Positions 1 to 12,072 are shown, numbered from the stretch's first letter. The stretch is DNA of 64,000 nt from Hydra vulgaris (GCF_038396675.1 NC_088934.1:48104001-48168000); one strand, 5' to 3'. A program made the numbers and translations. The notes: a model not told the origin generated them from the letters alone.

Positions 1-111
1 TTTTAATTAAGGACAACCTCGCTAAGACTTGATCGTACAAAAATTTCATCTCTAGTTTCGCAATGAAGAAAGTCCGAAAAATAAAACCAGTGTAATCTGA
101 CTAGCCTTCGT

Positions 112-280
112 CAGTGATGGATCCAGGAGAGGGATCTAAAATGTGAATCTGAAAGTACTAAAATTTCTTAGAATTGAAGGATTATTTTTGGAGAAGCAAA
201 TGTGATAAAGAAAAAATAAAACATCTTTCCCCACTGAAAATTCCCCCCTTTCCCATTGAAAATTCCTACGTCTGTCACTG
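112..280. mobile_element. hAT-type MITE with 8-bp TSD
   Basis: Ends read CAGTGATGG on the left and, reverse-complemented, CAGTGACAG on the right. The eight flanking bases are GCCTTCGT (104-111) and GTCTTCAT (281-288), matching at six of eight positions, as expected for an old hAT target-site duplication. No coding capacity. The rest of 1-420 shows nothing else recognisable. Confidence 0.55.
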
Positions 281-438
281 GTCTTCATAATTAACATTTG
301 CTGATATATATAATTCCATTTATTTTAATTTATATTTGTGTTTGCGTTTTATCATACATAACAAAGTTCAAATATTGAGTGTTGTTATGTGTAACAATAC
401 TTTATACAAAAATAAATATTGTTTTCATTAAATTGTAT

Positions 439-572
439 TATGATAGTAGTCATAAATATTTATGATAGTAGTCATAAATATTTATGATAGTAGTCATAAA
501 TATTTATGATAGTAGTGATAAATATTTATGATAGTAGTGATAAATATTTATGATAGTAGTCATAAATATTCT
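439..572. repeat. 22-bp minisatellite, about six copies
   Basis: Tandem copies of a 22-bp unit built around TGATAGTAGTCATAAATATT. The middle copies carry a C-to-G change (GTGATAA), so variants are clustered. The AAATATTTAT core is nearly palindromic. The array lies just left of the SINE remnant and the hAT pseudogene and is noncoding. Confidence 0.9.
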
Positions 573-689
573 GAGAAACAATGATATGACTCTATAAAGT
601 AATAACAGCGGTTTTCTTAGCGAATGATAATATAAGATTACTAATAGTAACAACATAAGTATATATATATATATATAGCGATTTTTATA

Positions 690-850
690 TCTAGGTTAGC
701 GCTAGCCTCAGAAGCTATCATGTTGCCACCGCTGGGTAAGTTTTATTATATAAGGAAGGAGGCGTGAACTTCCTTTCAAATGCTCTTCAGCGGTGTTCTG
801 TGATAAGACCTTAAGAACTTCTTGAGGAACCTATAATAAATAATATATGT
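690..850 (+). mobile_element. degenerate tRNA-derived SINE
   Basis: The 3' half (GTGTTCTGTGATAAGACCTT, then a TTCTTGAGGAACCTA-like tail) matches the clearer copies at 20706 and 42402. The tRNA-like head around GCGCTAGCCTCAGAAGC is badly decayed. Orientation is plus, judged by the tail. Confidence 0.5.
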
Positions 851-863
851 AATAGATTTTAAT

Positions 864-909
864 AGATTGAGCCGTATTTCCACCATTTGATGGAAATACG
901 GCGCAATCT
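864..909. repeat. hairpin, 19-bp arms
   Basis: Arms 864-882 and 891-909 (core GCCGTATTTCCA / TGGAAATACGGC) pair with one mismatch around an 8-base loop. It sits at the 3' edge of the hAT pseudogene and may be part of that transposon's end. Confidence 0.8.
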
Positions 910-2690
910 ATTTCAATCTTAAAGTTATTCAATCGTTCGTCACTCATAGTAGATCGTAAATAGTTTTTTATTAGCTTCAATTTGCTAAAATCTCTCACTA
1001 CTTGCAACAGCACTTGGTATGGTAAGCATTAATCTTAATGAAATGTAAATGTTTGGAACCACATTTTGAAATCCACTGAATTTTATTACATTATAAAGTT
1101 TAATACATTTATAGTTTGATACATTTATAAGAGGTTCAAAAATATCTTGACGTGAAGGGGTGGGTGCAGATTTTAGCTCATCAAATAATTCTGCGTCATT
1201 GGTATTGCAATTACTAATTTTAATTTCAAATGCAGATCTTTGCAAAACTTAAGTAAGTCACTATCACTAAGGTAAATTCTTCAGATTATATAAAATTACC
1301 CAAGTTTTATGAAATTCATTCAGTTGTTGAAATCTTTCTTGAAAAGATGCTATGGCATTATTTAAAATTACACTAAAAGCTTTGTTATTAAAATTGTTCT
1401 TTGGACTTATTTCAATCTCTACTTTCATAAGCAAACATTTATATTTTTACGGCATAATCTTATTTCAATAAAAATTGGTTCAACTTCCAAAGATTCAGCC
1501 AACTCTTTTGCATCAATTAGAGAATTTTTAAAACCAATTACCCTTTATTTTGTCACAAATTTTGTAGATGATTTCATAAGTGAAACTACCGAGGCTATAT
1601 CCATGGCTGAAAAGGTGCTCATCTGTTCAGAAAATGTGTAAACTTCATGATTAATGGAAATATCAGAAGAGTCTGTTTCACTCAAAGTTGCTGAAGCATC
1701 GTAAAGTTCCACTACTTGCTACCGTATTAGTTTTAAAAATTCAATTCGACTTTCCCATCAAGTGTCACTATATAGTTTAAATGTAAAAGTGAATACATGA
1801 TTTCTCAGTATGTTCTATCTAGATACTGAAGCTAAAAATAGTGTATATATTTGCAGGATTATTCCAAAAAATGATATTGACTCAGTATAAGGTGTTGCAC
1901 AATCGCTTATAACTAAATTAGGAGAATGACATCCACAAGGCATAAAAAAAGCTCTTGGATTTAGTTCACAAACTCGAGCTTGTACGCCTTTATTTTTATC
2001 CTTTATATTTGCCCCATTATCAAATCCTTGCCCTATACAATTCGTTAAATTTACATTTACATCCTCCTACAACTTTTGTGCAGTTTCAAATAAATATTTT
2101 CCAGTGGGTTTTTCAACAGTTTGATAAGTTAAAAAATGTTTTTTAATAAATAAATTAAAATTTAAAAAAGTTAAAAAATGTTTTTTAATTAAATCTCTTT
2201 AAGAAATATCAACAAATCCTAATGTAATGGAGAGTTGTTCGGTATGGCTGACATCAGAGGTGCATCCTAGAATTATACTAAAATATTTTGCATCTCTCAC
2301 TCGTCAAAAAAAAAATTGTTTTAAATTCCAAATGCCAATAAAGAAATTAAATTATTATGAGTTGTTTCTCCTCAATAAGTTACATGAGATTCTTCAGAAG
2401 AAATATTTCGTAAATGCTTGTTCAAATTTGCATTGTATTTGCTCAACAGTTCCACTGGGCCTCAAAATTTCCATTTTGAGGAGTAAATAATCTGTCGGAA
2501 GAACCACAAAAAGAAGTTGCCTATGCGATCTAACACAAGTCGAAAGTGATCTCTTTCTCTAATAATTAAAGGTTGCAAACTTTTGTCAATAGTTTTATTT
2601 GTTTTACGCCTACGACTAACATAAAACCAATTACCAAAACACTTAAAATGTTCGGATGATTTTTCCTGCAATTTTAAATATTCAGTAATG
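895..2690 (-). pseudogene. hAT transposase pseudogene, DUF4371/ZMYM1-like
   Basis: Reading the minus strand from 2671 to 895 and shifting frame repeatedly gives the conserved blocks of the ZMYM1-like hAT family in order: an N-terminal block with KTNKTIDKSLQ and ERDHFRLVLDRI; NLNKHLRNISSEESHVTY and NLISLLAFGI; the catalytic-core start KYFSIILGCTSDVSHTEQ; then GFDNGANIKDKNKGVQAR and NPRAFFMPCGCHS; and finally the C-terminal hAT dimerisation block (NVVPNIYISLRLMLTIP, then DFSKLKLIKNYLRSTMS) across 1245-890. At least five frameshifts and stops are needed, so it is dead. Weak plus-strand ORFs across this stretch are antisense shadows. Family assignment rests on motif memory; a translated search would settle it. 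Confidence 0.85.
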
Positions 2691-2740
2691 TGTTTCCAGT
2701 TATTTATTCCAACAGTGGAATTAATAACTGGACAGTAAAT

Positions 2741-2925
<185 letters not shown>

Positions 2926-3090
2926 TTAGTAAAAAACGCTTATCTAACTTTTATCTTCGACTTGAAGTTTCACCATTGCTGGATCATCAGGAAGAGTTAC
3001 TAAATCTCATAAGTGTTTTTTACTAATTAATTATTGCTCTGTTCTTTAAGAACATGGAGCACTCTATTTGTAAAATACACTAACATAATT

Positions 3091-3195
<105 letters not shown>

Positions 3196-3308
3196 CCCTT
3201 AGATGTTGTCCGAAAGTTTTTTCGATATTTTGTTGAAAAAAAGTAAAAATTAAAATGCAAGACCGGAATTTTTTTTTTTTAATAATGATAGACTGCCTGC
3301 CCCAACCA

Positions 3309-3500
3309 AACCCTCAGTCGATGTAGCAGCACTCCCTTGCGGGTCAGGCTATTTGTCAGTCGATGTAGCAGCACTCCCTTGCGAGTCAGGCTATTTGTCA
3401 GTCGATGTAGCAGCACTCCCTTGCGAGTCAGGCTATTTGTCAGTCGATGTAGCAGCACTCCCTTGCGAGTCAGGCTATAAGATAGTCGATGTAGCAACAC
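3309..3500. repeat. 42-bp tandem repeats, left arm
   Basis: Five copies of the CAGTCGATGTAGCAGCACTC unit. The outermost complete copy carries GCGGGTCAGG where the others have GCGAGTCAGG, and the mirror copy in the right arm shares that variant. The innermost copy has CAACACTCCG. Confidence 0.93.
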
Positions 3501-4084
3501 TCCGCGCATGATTTACAGTAAAAAAAATAAAAATAAAAACATTTTATTAAAAAAAATAAAAATAAAAACATTGTTTATATTGTTAAAAACATTCAAAATG
3601 TTATAAAAACATTCAGAATGTCTTTAAAAACATTCTGGTCAATTAAATTTGCGTTTTTGTGGTTTTTTTAAAAAACGATTAATTTGTAATTAAATTAATG
3701 GTTTTTACTTTCGTCCAACACGGAAATGTTGGACGAAAGTCAAAAGTAATTAAAAGTGACGTATGTGTTGGCGTAAGAATCACTTTTTTCCTTCCGCTCT
3801 TCCTAAAGCCAACAAACTATAGAACTATATATATATATGTATATATATAGTTCTATAGTTTGTTGGCTTTAGGAAGAGCGGAAGGAAAAAAGTGATTCTT
3901 ACGCCAACACATACGTCACTTTTAATTACTTTTGACTTTCGTCCAACATTTCCGTGTTGGACGAAAGTAAAAACCATTAATTTAATTACAAATTAATCGT
4001 TTTTTAAAAAAACCACAAAAACGCAAATTTAATTGACCAGAATGTTTTTAAAAACATTCTGAATGTTTTTATAACATTTTGAAT

Positions 4085-4222
4085 GTTTTTAATAATATAA
4101 ACAATGTTTTTATTTTTATTTTTTTTAATAATATAAACAATGTTTTTATTTTTATTTTTTTTAATAAAATGTTTTTATTTTTATTTTTTTTAATAAAATG
4201 TTTTTATTTTTATTTTTTTTAC
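4085..4222. repeat. expanded A/T block, right arm of palindrome
   Basis: Four copies of a roughly 32-36-bp unit ending in TTTTTATTTTTATTTTTTTT, where the mirror position in the left arm (3520-3590) has only two. This is the main length difference between the arms. Confidence 0.85.
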
Positions 4223-4239
4223 TGTAAATCATGCGCGGA

Positions 4240-4432
4240 GTGTTGCTACATCGACTATCTTATAGCCTGACTCGCAAGGGAGTGCTGCTACATCGACTGA
4301 CAAATAGCCTGACTCGCAAGGGAGTGCTGCTACATCGACTGACAAATAGCCTGACTCGCAAGGGAGTGCTGCTACATCGACTGACAAATAGCCTGACCCG
4401 CAAGGGAGTGCTGCTACATCGACTGAGGGTTT
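4240..4432. repeat. 42-bp tandem repeats, right arm
   Basis: Mirror image of the left-arm array with the same copy number (five) and the same order of variants, including the CTGACCCGCAAGGG copy near 4393. Arm-to-arm homogenisation or a recent origin explains this. Confidence 0.93.
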
Positions 4433-4544
4433 GGTTGGGGCAGGCAGTCTATCATTATTAAAAAAAAAAAATTCCGGTCTTGCATTTTAATTTTTACTTT
4501 TTGTCAACAAAATATCGAAAAAACTTTCGGACAACATCTAAGGG

Positions 4545-5315
<771 letters not shown>

Positions 5316-6660
5316 ATGGTGTCCCTGTTTCTACTTTTAATGTGCATTGCCGAGGCCGCATTTGGAGCCCTTTGTTACGGCTTAGAGTTTATTTATAGTA
5401 ATGTGGCAATAGCTTGGGCTATTAAACAGTGTTTTGAGTATAATCTATGCTTTGAGTCAAGTTCTTTAACAAATTTAAAAATGAATAAAGTACCAAAAAC
5501 TGTAAAGCACAAAAAACCATTACCATCACCAAGTTTTCTAAACCTATCATTCACTAATATTTGTGGTCTTCGAAGGAACTTTTTTTCTGTTGAGTCTTAT
5601 CTCTAGCAAAGTTTAGAAGACCTTTTTGCTTTTTGTGAGACTAATTTGAGTTCAGCTGTCTCATCTTGCGATCTTAGTGTTTATGGTTATCTTCCTTTAA
5701 TTCGTAAAGACTCCAATAGTCACATGCTTGGCCTGGACATTTACATTCGTAAGAACTCACCCATATGTCGTGAAACTGTAACTGTAACTGTAGTGTAAAT
5801 CATCAGACTATTCTTTTATGTGCTTTCATTTAGCACCACTTCACTCTATCGCCTTTCTCTTTGTTCTATATTGCTCTCCTTTATCTCGAGAATGCACTCT
5901 TTTTTACGTTATTTCTGATCAAATTGACCAAGCACTCTCTCTTTATCCATCAGCCTATATTGTTGTTATCGGTGACTTTGATGCTCATCACACTGAATGG
6001 CTTGGCTCTAGTGTCAGTGATTTTGCAGGCATCAAATCCCACAACTTTTGCCTTTCTCAATCCCTAACTCAAATAGTCAACTTTCCAACTCGCTTTCCAG
6101 ACAACCCAAATCATTTACCTTAGCATAGAATCTTTTGTTCCCTCTCGACAATTCCAGGTCAAACTTCACTCTCCTCCATGGTTTTCCTCACATTGTGCTG
6201 CTGCGATTGCCAATTGAAACCGTTACTTCCATGTTTATCAGCATAACAATTCTCCAGAAAACAGCGTCTGTTTATTACTACAAGAAACCATTGTAAAAAG
6301 TTTTTGTCTCACGTCAAAGCCCGCTTTTCTCAGGTCATGAAATCTTGTATTTCATCTAAAAAATTAGACTCTCGTGACTTCTGGAGAATCTTTGATAGCA
6401 TAAATGATAAGGGCAAATTTTCAATTCCTCCTCTCTTGTATAGTTCAGACTTTGTCACCTCACCTCAAGACAAAGCTGAATTTACTAAAAACTTTTCATT
6501 AATATCATTTCTTGGTTCCACTAGCTGCGTTCTACCTGTTATTGCCAACGAACAGGTTGATCATTTGCTTGACATTCGGATCACTCCAGTTTCTATATCT
6601 AAAGTGATTTCCTGCCTAGACTCTTCTACAGCCTGTGGCCCGGACAGCTGTCGTCAATAC
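5316..6660 (+). pseudogene. Jockey-like LINE, endonuclease and start of RT, degenerate
   Basis: In shifting frames the region encodes an APE-type endonuclease: SFLNLSFTNICGLRRNF (start), FCETNLSSAVSSCDLSVYG, GYLPLIRKDSNSH, then IVVIGDFDAHHTEWLGSSVS near 5960-6020 (the canonical GDFNAHH motif has N changed to D) and NFPTRFPDNPNHLP. The pre-RT part follows at 6304-6655 (CISSKKLDSRDFWRIFDSI, then SKVISCLDSSTACGPDS), stopping just before the RT catalytic core. Several frameshifts and a stop near 5797 make it inactive. From about 6660 the match is lost. Related pieces lie at 42850 and 45450. Confidence 0.85.
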
Positions 6661-7591
6661 TCTCAAAACTATTTAACAAGTGCTTATCAGAGTCTTGTTT
6701 TCCAGCCTTATGAGTTTTTAACAATAGAAATCATTAGTGAAAAAGCTAATTCATTGTCATTGTATGAAAAGTATAAGTCCTCCGAGCGGTACCGTCAAAC
6801 CTTTTGAAGATTTATAAGAAGTATAATAGTTAATAATAAGTTAATAATAATAAAAAATGTCTTTTCGTTGATATAAATTTAAATTCACTAACTTATGAAA
6901 AAAATCTAAATACAAAATCGTTTTTTGATATGCTTTTTAAATATAATATATACTAGAGTTGCTAACCGGAATATATCGTACAATTCCGGAAAAATAAAAT
7001 TCTTTCGAAAGGGTATTGAGAATCAGGAATTTTTTTTTTCGTACCGAATTTTACGAAACAAAAAAAAACCGTCGATGTTGATTTTGCAAATGCTACTTAT
7101 GAAATGCAGCCTTTCGCAAGTTGAATTACGAAATAAAACTATTTTGCAACATACGAAAGTAGTGGTTACGGAAGTCGCACTTAAGTAGTGGTTACGGAAG
7201 TCGCACGAAACGAGCTCTTTTCATAAACAACGTTTCAAAGTCTATAAAAAAATTTTTGTTGGTCAAACGGATATAATTGTGAAAAATAAAATTTTTATAT
7301 ACCAAAATGTTTATAATAAAATTTTATTTTCAGTATTGCAACATATGAACATTTTGAGGTTTTATTTTTTAAAATAATGATAAAAAACCAAATTTCTTTC
7401 GAAACGAAACTCTTTTGCACCGCAACTTGCGAAACAGTTTTTATCGGAAAAAAACTTACGAAACGCATAATAAATATATTTAATTACGTTTAATGAATCA
7501 AATACGTATAATTAACTAAGACTTAGTTAGTATAACTAACTAAGACTTAGTCTAAGTAATTAATACTTGGACCCTAACTAACTAAGTAATA
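6661..7591. other. unassigned AT-rich stretch
   Basis: No gene seen. It contains a 25-bp direct duplication near 7160-7205 (AGTAGTGGTTACGGAAGTCG twice) and scattered TTTCGAAA/ACGAAAC motifs; loosely similar sequence (TTACGGAAG) recurs at 10170-10260. Just before the next LINE, 7495-7591 holds short filler repeats of AACTAACTAAGACTTAGT and two copies of ATACTTGGACCC. Confidence 0.6.
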
Positions 7592-8524
7592 CTTGGACCC
7601 CTGCTGTTTTTAATTTATATTAATGATATTTATTTGTCTTCAAAAATACTTAATTATATTATTTTTGCTGATGACACAAATGTTTTCTTTTCTGACTCAA
7701 ATTTAAAAAATATTTTTTATATTGTAAACGCAGAATTAATATATCTTAATGAGTGGTTTGAAGCAAATAAACTTTCATTAAATATTGAAAAAACGAAATA
7801 TATTTTGTTTGCTAAGTCATCTAAATCCGAGAACCTTCCACTCAAATTACCTGAACTAACAATTAACAATATTAAAATAAAAAGAGTTTTTTCAATGAAA
7901 ATACTAGGAATAATTTTCGATGAGAATTTAAATTGGAAAAGCCAAATAAAGCTAGTCGAGAACAAAGTTTCAAAGACCCTGGGGATTATGTACAAGACAA
8001 AACATCTTTTAAATAATTTATGTTTAAAAAATTTATACTTTTCATTTATACATAGTCATTTTAACTATTGTAATATTGCCTGGGCAAACAATCATTTATC
8101 TTTCCTAAAAATTATTTATACAAAACAAAAGCAAGCAAGTAGATTAGTTTTGGGCGCAAGTAGATACGAAAGTGCCGAGCCGTTACTCAAAGAAATAAAT
8201 GCTCTAAATGTATACAAACTAAATATATACCATAACTTGTTATTTATGTTTAAACTTCAAAATGAAATGATTCCAAAATATTTTTTTAAAAGTTTCACTC
8301 GAATTAATCATAAATATGAAACAAGACATTCAATGAGTAATTACTACATCCCACTAACATCACTCAAAAAATCTGACTTCTCGACTATATGCCGGGGACC
8401 ACGCTTGTGGAATTCGGTTCTTGACGAAAATATGAAAAAAATAAAATCTATTGCTACATTTAAAAGAACTATAAAAAAACACTTACAAAATTTAAACATT
8501 ACGTACATTCTCTCATTTTTTTGA
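7592..8524 (+). CDS. reverse transcriptase C-terminal half (CR1-like LINE)
   Basis: An open frame of about 310 codons from 7592 to the TGA at 8522-8524, without an ATG start because the element is 5'-truncated. It begins with LGPLLFLIYINDI, followed by the catalytic FADDT box (IIFADDTNVFF), the WFEANKLSLNIEKTKY thumb-side motif and LGIIFDENLNWKSQI, as is usual for CR1/Jockey-clade RTs. The C-terminal part (YCNIAWANN, KQKQASRLVLGAS, CRGPRLWNS, IATFKRTIKKHL) is the typical post-RT connection. The lack of stops over 930 bp implies a young insertion. It cannot be active because the endonuclease and N-terminal RT are missing. The same C-terminal 63 residues recur at 12339-12530 with one substitution. 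Confidence 0.9.
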   Translation, partial: LGPLLFLIYINDIYLSSKILNYIIFADDTNVFFSDSNLKNIFYIVNAELIYLNEWFEANKLSLNIEKTKYILFAKSSKSENLPLKLPELTINNIKIKRVFSMKILGIIFDENLNWKSQIKLVENKVSKTLGIMYKTKHLLNNLCLKNLYFSFIHSHFNYCNIAWANNHLSFLKIIYTKQKQASRLVLGASRYESAEPLLKEINALNVYKLNIYHNLLFMFKLQNEMIPKYFFKSFTRINHKYETRHSMSNYYIPLTSLKKSDFSTICRGPRLWNSVLDENMKKIKSIATFKRTIKKHLQNLNITYILSFF

Positions 8525-8884
8525 AAAAAAAATCGAAATAGTTTTGTATTTTTAATTTTTTATGTACTTTATTTAATTTTAATATTATATTGAATATGTA
8601 TATGCATATGAAGCGAATTAATTTTTTTTTTTTTTTGCCTATTGTCTTTAATATGTATACGAATATGTGCAGATTTGTAATTTTTTATTTGTTATTTCAT
8701 ATTTTAACTTTATCTTAAATTTCTTCTTTTTTTAACTTTAAGTTCTTTTTTTAACTTTAAGTTTTTCTTTAACCTTCTAAAATTTCTAACCAATTTTTTT
8801 TCTTTAAACTTAATAATTTCACTCTTTTATGTAATATTGGAAAATGTAAAATTTAATTGTATTTTTTTTTTTGTATTTCACAAA

Positions 8885-8923
8885 GGGGCTTGATGATAAG
8901 TCATTTTGACTTCTACTTGCCCC
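8885..8923 (+). promoter_or_regulatory. LINE 3' UTR hairpin
   Basis: Outer stem GGGGC/GCCCC encloses an inner stem AAGTCA/TGACTT with a TTT loop. The same architecture occurs in other copies at 12891-12929 and 40746-40786. By analogy with CR1/L2 elements, the 3' structure is likely the RT recognition signal (inference). Confidence 0.6.
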
Positions 8924-9015
8924 AGTCAGCTTGTAATTATATATATTTGTTTAAATTTATAGATAACATTGTAAAATGTGTAAAATGACGAAATAAATAG
9001 AAAGAAAAAAAAAAA

Positions 9016-9520
9016 ATTAAAATACTAATTTTTTATATGTTATTGATAGTTTCAGTTTTAAACTTCTATAAAGAATCAAGACTTGCATAAGATATACTTT
9101 TTAAATGTCATTTAATGAATAAGAATTAAATAATGAAGATAACTTGAACAACGTTAATATACAAATGGAATTGCGAAATCGGGAAACAATTACTTTGTTG
9201 AAATCAAAAAAAGACCTAATTTAAGTGATGAATGCTAAAACTTAATTATATAATAAAATGCCTAAAAATAGCTCTTACTTGTTTTCAAATAATATAATTT
9301 TATGTTTAGTCAGTTTCAATTTTTTTATTTTTGAGGTGCTCCGTTATATGCTGCTTTGCTTGTATTACCTCAATAACAACAAGTAAATTAAAAAAAAAAT
9401 TAAACACATCCTTTTCAAAGATTTTTTCTTAAATGTTTTCCTTAATAAATAAAAAAAGTTATGGTGGGATGAGCATTTGTTGTCCCTTGTACCATTGGCC
9501 CTAGAAAATGCTTTGATCTT
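9016..9520. other. AT-rich flank, nothing clear
   Basis: No gene or repeat family recognised. A weak minus-strand ORF at 9365-9550 continues into the unknown repeat-like ORF described next but lacks recognisable motifs. Confidence 0.5.
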
Positions 9521-9522
9521 CA

Positions 9523-9780
9523 ACATCCCAACGTTATTGGGACTATGCAACTGCTGAAAGTTTTAAAGCTTTAGCTGTTTTGGAGAGAAGTAAAAAATTA
9601 GTTGCGAGATTTTGTCGCAAAAAAACAGGTACGTACAATACGACTCTTCCCCGGGTCTTTGCACCTGGAAAAATTTTTAACATAGAAGCTCCCCAGGACT
9701 TGACAAGCGCTGAAAGATTCAGAGCTGTAGCTAGTCTGAGAGGTAGTGATAATTTATTTGCAAGATTCAGTAAAAACTGA
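9523..9780 (+). other. conserved-looking ORF fragment of unknown family
   Basis: From about 9523 the plus strand is open to a TGA at 9778-9780, giving roughly 85 residues (blocks YATAESFKALAVLERSKK, LPRVFAPGKIFNIEAP, TSAERFRAVASLRGSDNL, ARFSKN). The minus strand is also open over 84 codons, so direction is uncertain. Base composition is clearly GC-richer than the flanks, as for decayed transposon coding sequence. I do not recognise the family, and no ATG starts it. It may be the C-terminus of a mobile-element protein whose remainder is missing. Confidence 0.35.
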
Positions 9781-10009
9781 CAACGGCCAAACAACACTTA
9801 AAGTTCAATTAAAATGGAACCTAATATTTTATATATGAGAATAAAAATAGTAAAACTCCAATTCTGTTAAGCCAAAGGCAATAAACAACTGAGTAGGAAG
9901 TTAGTCAAAGTCTGTACTTAATAAATATAAACATATATAAACACTGGCATAGGGACATGTTGCGGAGGGAGCATTCTAACTTTCTTAACCTTTCTAGGTT
10001 ATATATAGA

Positions 10010-10036
10010 TATTTTTATATATATATATATATATGT

Positions 10037-10103
<67 letters not shown>

Positions 10104-10110
10104 TGTATAT
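10010..10110. repeat. (TA)n microsatellite
   Basis: TA repeats with GTGTTTATA and CATATATGTATATC interruptions. Confidence 0.95.
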
Positions 10111-10279
10111 CAGATATATATGTATAAATTATTGAAGAATCATTTAGTATGAGAATCATTTATTTATAAGAATCAAATTATAATGCATTACGGAAGGTGA
10201 ATTTGCGCACGTACAACTTCCGCAATAGCAACTTGAAATACGGAAGATAAAAATGCGAAATTTTTGTAAGTTTTTTTTT

Positions 10280-10395
10280 ACGGCGAACAACCCTTATATA
10301 TACCCACTTATTGATAAACCAACTAGGATAGCTAAAAATTCAGCAACTACGATTGACAACATCCTTTTAAAACACTTTTTAGAAACGTCATTGAA
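10280..10395 (+). pseudogene. LINE endonuclease scrap
   Basis: Translates as NPYIYPLIDKPTRIAKN followed by SATTIDNILLK, the conserved late endonuclease block (PLI.KPTRIT..SATLIDNI) of CR1-like LINEs. Nothing on either side continues it in frame. Confidence 0.7.
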
Positions 10396-10554
10396 ACATT
10401 GTTTATTGTTATTGTTTATTTTTACAACATTATACTTATCATTTTTTTAGTAATTTTCTACTTTGAGGCTCTTTGTTTTCCACTGGACATCTGTCCTTTT
10501 GTACTTTTATCTCACTCTGCTCAACTCTTTTTAACTTATTATTCATCCCTAAGG
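10396..10554 (+). repeat. 150-bp duplicated block, copy 1
   Basis: About 95% identical to 11918-12072 (shared CATTATACTTAT, TTGAGGCTCTTTG, CACTGGACAT, CTTATTATTCATCCC). Copy 2 runs on into LINE RT; copy 1 runs on into unrelated sequence after ATTCATCCCT. Confidence 0.9.
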
Positions 10555-11917
10555 CGTTCACTGCTCGGTGCAGCTTCACTAAAATGCTTTGCATTTACAA
10601 CAAAAATTTATTTTCCGCGTTGACTGCGGAGCAACGACTATCTTCCTGACTACCACATGCACACTAGGTAAATTTATTTACCTAACAAAACCTACAAAGA
10701 AGATAACCTACTACATTAACAAACACATGCTTATGCACATACACCTCACATCCTGAATTAACGCTTTACTTTTCTCTTTTTAATTTATTTTGATTTTCTT
10801 CTATAATTTTTCTTTATAACATATTTTTATTAATAAATATTCACTGTATACGACACAAAGTCAGCCATGCTATACATACAGTCTGTTCAACTGACTAGAG
10901 GCTACCTGCTAACTGTTTTAGAAAACAAATAATTCTACTCCACTTCAGATACTCCTGGTTTCATTACAGTCACGTGACATATTCACAGTTAATCTTATAA
11001 CTAAAACAAAATTTTATACAATCCCAGATTATGAGTTGTAAAATATATATACAGATTATTAGTTTGTTAAATATATACACAAGTTATTGTGACTATAGTG
11101 GTGTAATTTTATTTCAATTTTCCAGATTATCAAGTTGCAATAGTTAGTTATTTTTTTAAAATACATGTTGTTGTAAAATACATGTCACATAAAATATAAA
11201 ATGTCATATAAAAATATAAAATGTCATTAAAATATAAAAAATACGTTACACCATTTTTAATGACCTTCAACCAATATTATACTAACAGCTCATACCATCG
11301 AGACAATATATTACAGTAGACACACACAAAGTACGCTGCATTGACTGTCTACATTACATACACATCTTTAAAACTCAAAACAGTTCACAAATCTCACGGA
11401 CACTCGTGATACTGCAACAAAACACTGCACTTATCGACACTAATGTCAACAAAGTGACTTACAATTGTATGCAAGTTGTACTGAGCCCCACGAAGTGTCC
11501 TCTGGTCCCAGTGTCAATTCAGAAGTCTGTGGCAATCGTCCTTACAGGATACTCTGAGAATAGTCCTTTTGGGATAACACAATGGGATACCTTAACAAGA
11601 TACCCGGGTGTATACCCAGAGTGGAACTTTTTTTGGGATGCCTGTCTCGGGCGAAAGTTGGACAAAACTTTTGTTGGGAAAGTTGTGCGAAACTTCTTGT
11701 GTTCATACTGTACCATAAGGCACGAATCCATACTGTACTCGAGACGTCCATGACACACTTAAATCGATAATGTATGTTTACCACCCTAATAATACAGACC
11801 ACATGATAACTACTTATAAAACGAATAATTTTGCTCCATCACTGATATTGTCTACACATCACACTTGACACTAACGACAATTTAGTAATACAACAGTATA
11901 TGACTCTTATCTCGACT
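10555..11917. other. unassigned segment between the two duplicated blocks, possible LTR-retroelement remnant
   Basis: This 1.36-kb stretch is somewhat GC-richer than its surroundings and has no convincing ORF; the overlapping short ORFs at 11406-11802 on both strands share the same bases and lack motifs. Similar, diverged sequence occurs near 10918 and 11815 (both around AAAAC[AG]AATAATT followed by CTCCA), so diverged direct repeats about 900 bp apart may be LTR-like. No tRNA primer site or protease, RT or integrase motif was seen. Confidence 0.3.
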
Positions 11918-12072
11918 ATTGTTTATTTTTATTGCTTATTTTTACAACATTATACTTATTATTTTTTTAGTAATTTTCTACTTTGAGGCTCTTTGTTTTT
12001 CACTGGACATATGTCCTTTTGTACTTTTATCTCACTCTGCTCAACTCTTTTTAACTTATTATTCATCCCTCT
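11918..12072 (+). repeat. 150-bp duplicated block, copy 2
   Basis: Second copy of 10396-10554. It ends in a short reduplication (CTTTTTAACTTATTA twice at 12042-12085) and then continues directly into LINE RT coding sequence. Confidence 0.9.

Larger units (their letters stand above)
7592..9015 (+). mobile_element. 5'-truncated CR1-like LINE with 3' end
   Basis: The element starts inside the RT palm (LGPLLFLIYINDI at 7592), runs through the RT C-terminus and 3' UTR, and ends in an A-rich tail near 9015. Duplicated short filler at the 5' junction suggests template switching during target-primed reverse transcription. The 3' UTR contains the GGGGC...GCCCC hairpin at 8885-8923. A second copy with the same 3' half is at 12050-13015. 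Confidence 0.88.

Noticed and set aside
3279..3509. Two identical 76-aa ORFs in mirror positions (3279-3509 minus and 4231-4461 plus) as a duplicated gene
   Set aside because: They are translations of the 42-bp repeat, whose length is a multiple of three; identity follows from the palindrome. No start context or domain.
7717..7995. 92-aa minus-strand ORF
   Set aside because: Antisense shadow of the LINE reverse transcriptase frame.
11406..11802. Overlapping ORFs of 62-115 aa on both strands as a gene
   Set aside because: They share the same bases on opposite strands, have no motif, and the interval lies in an unassigned repeat-like segment.
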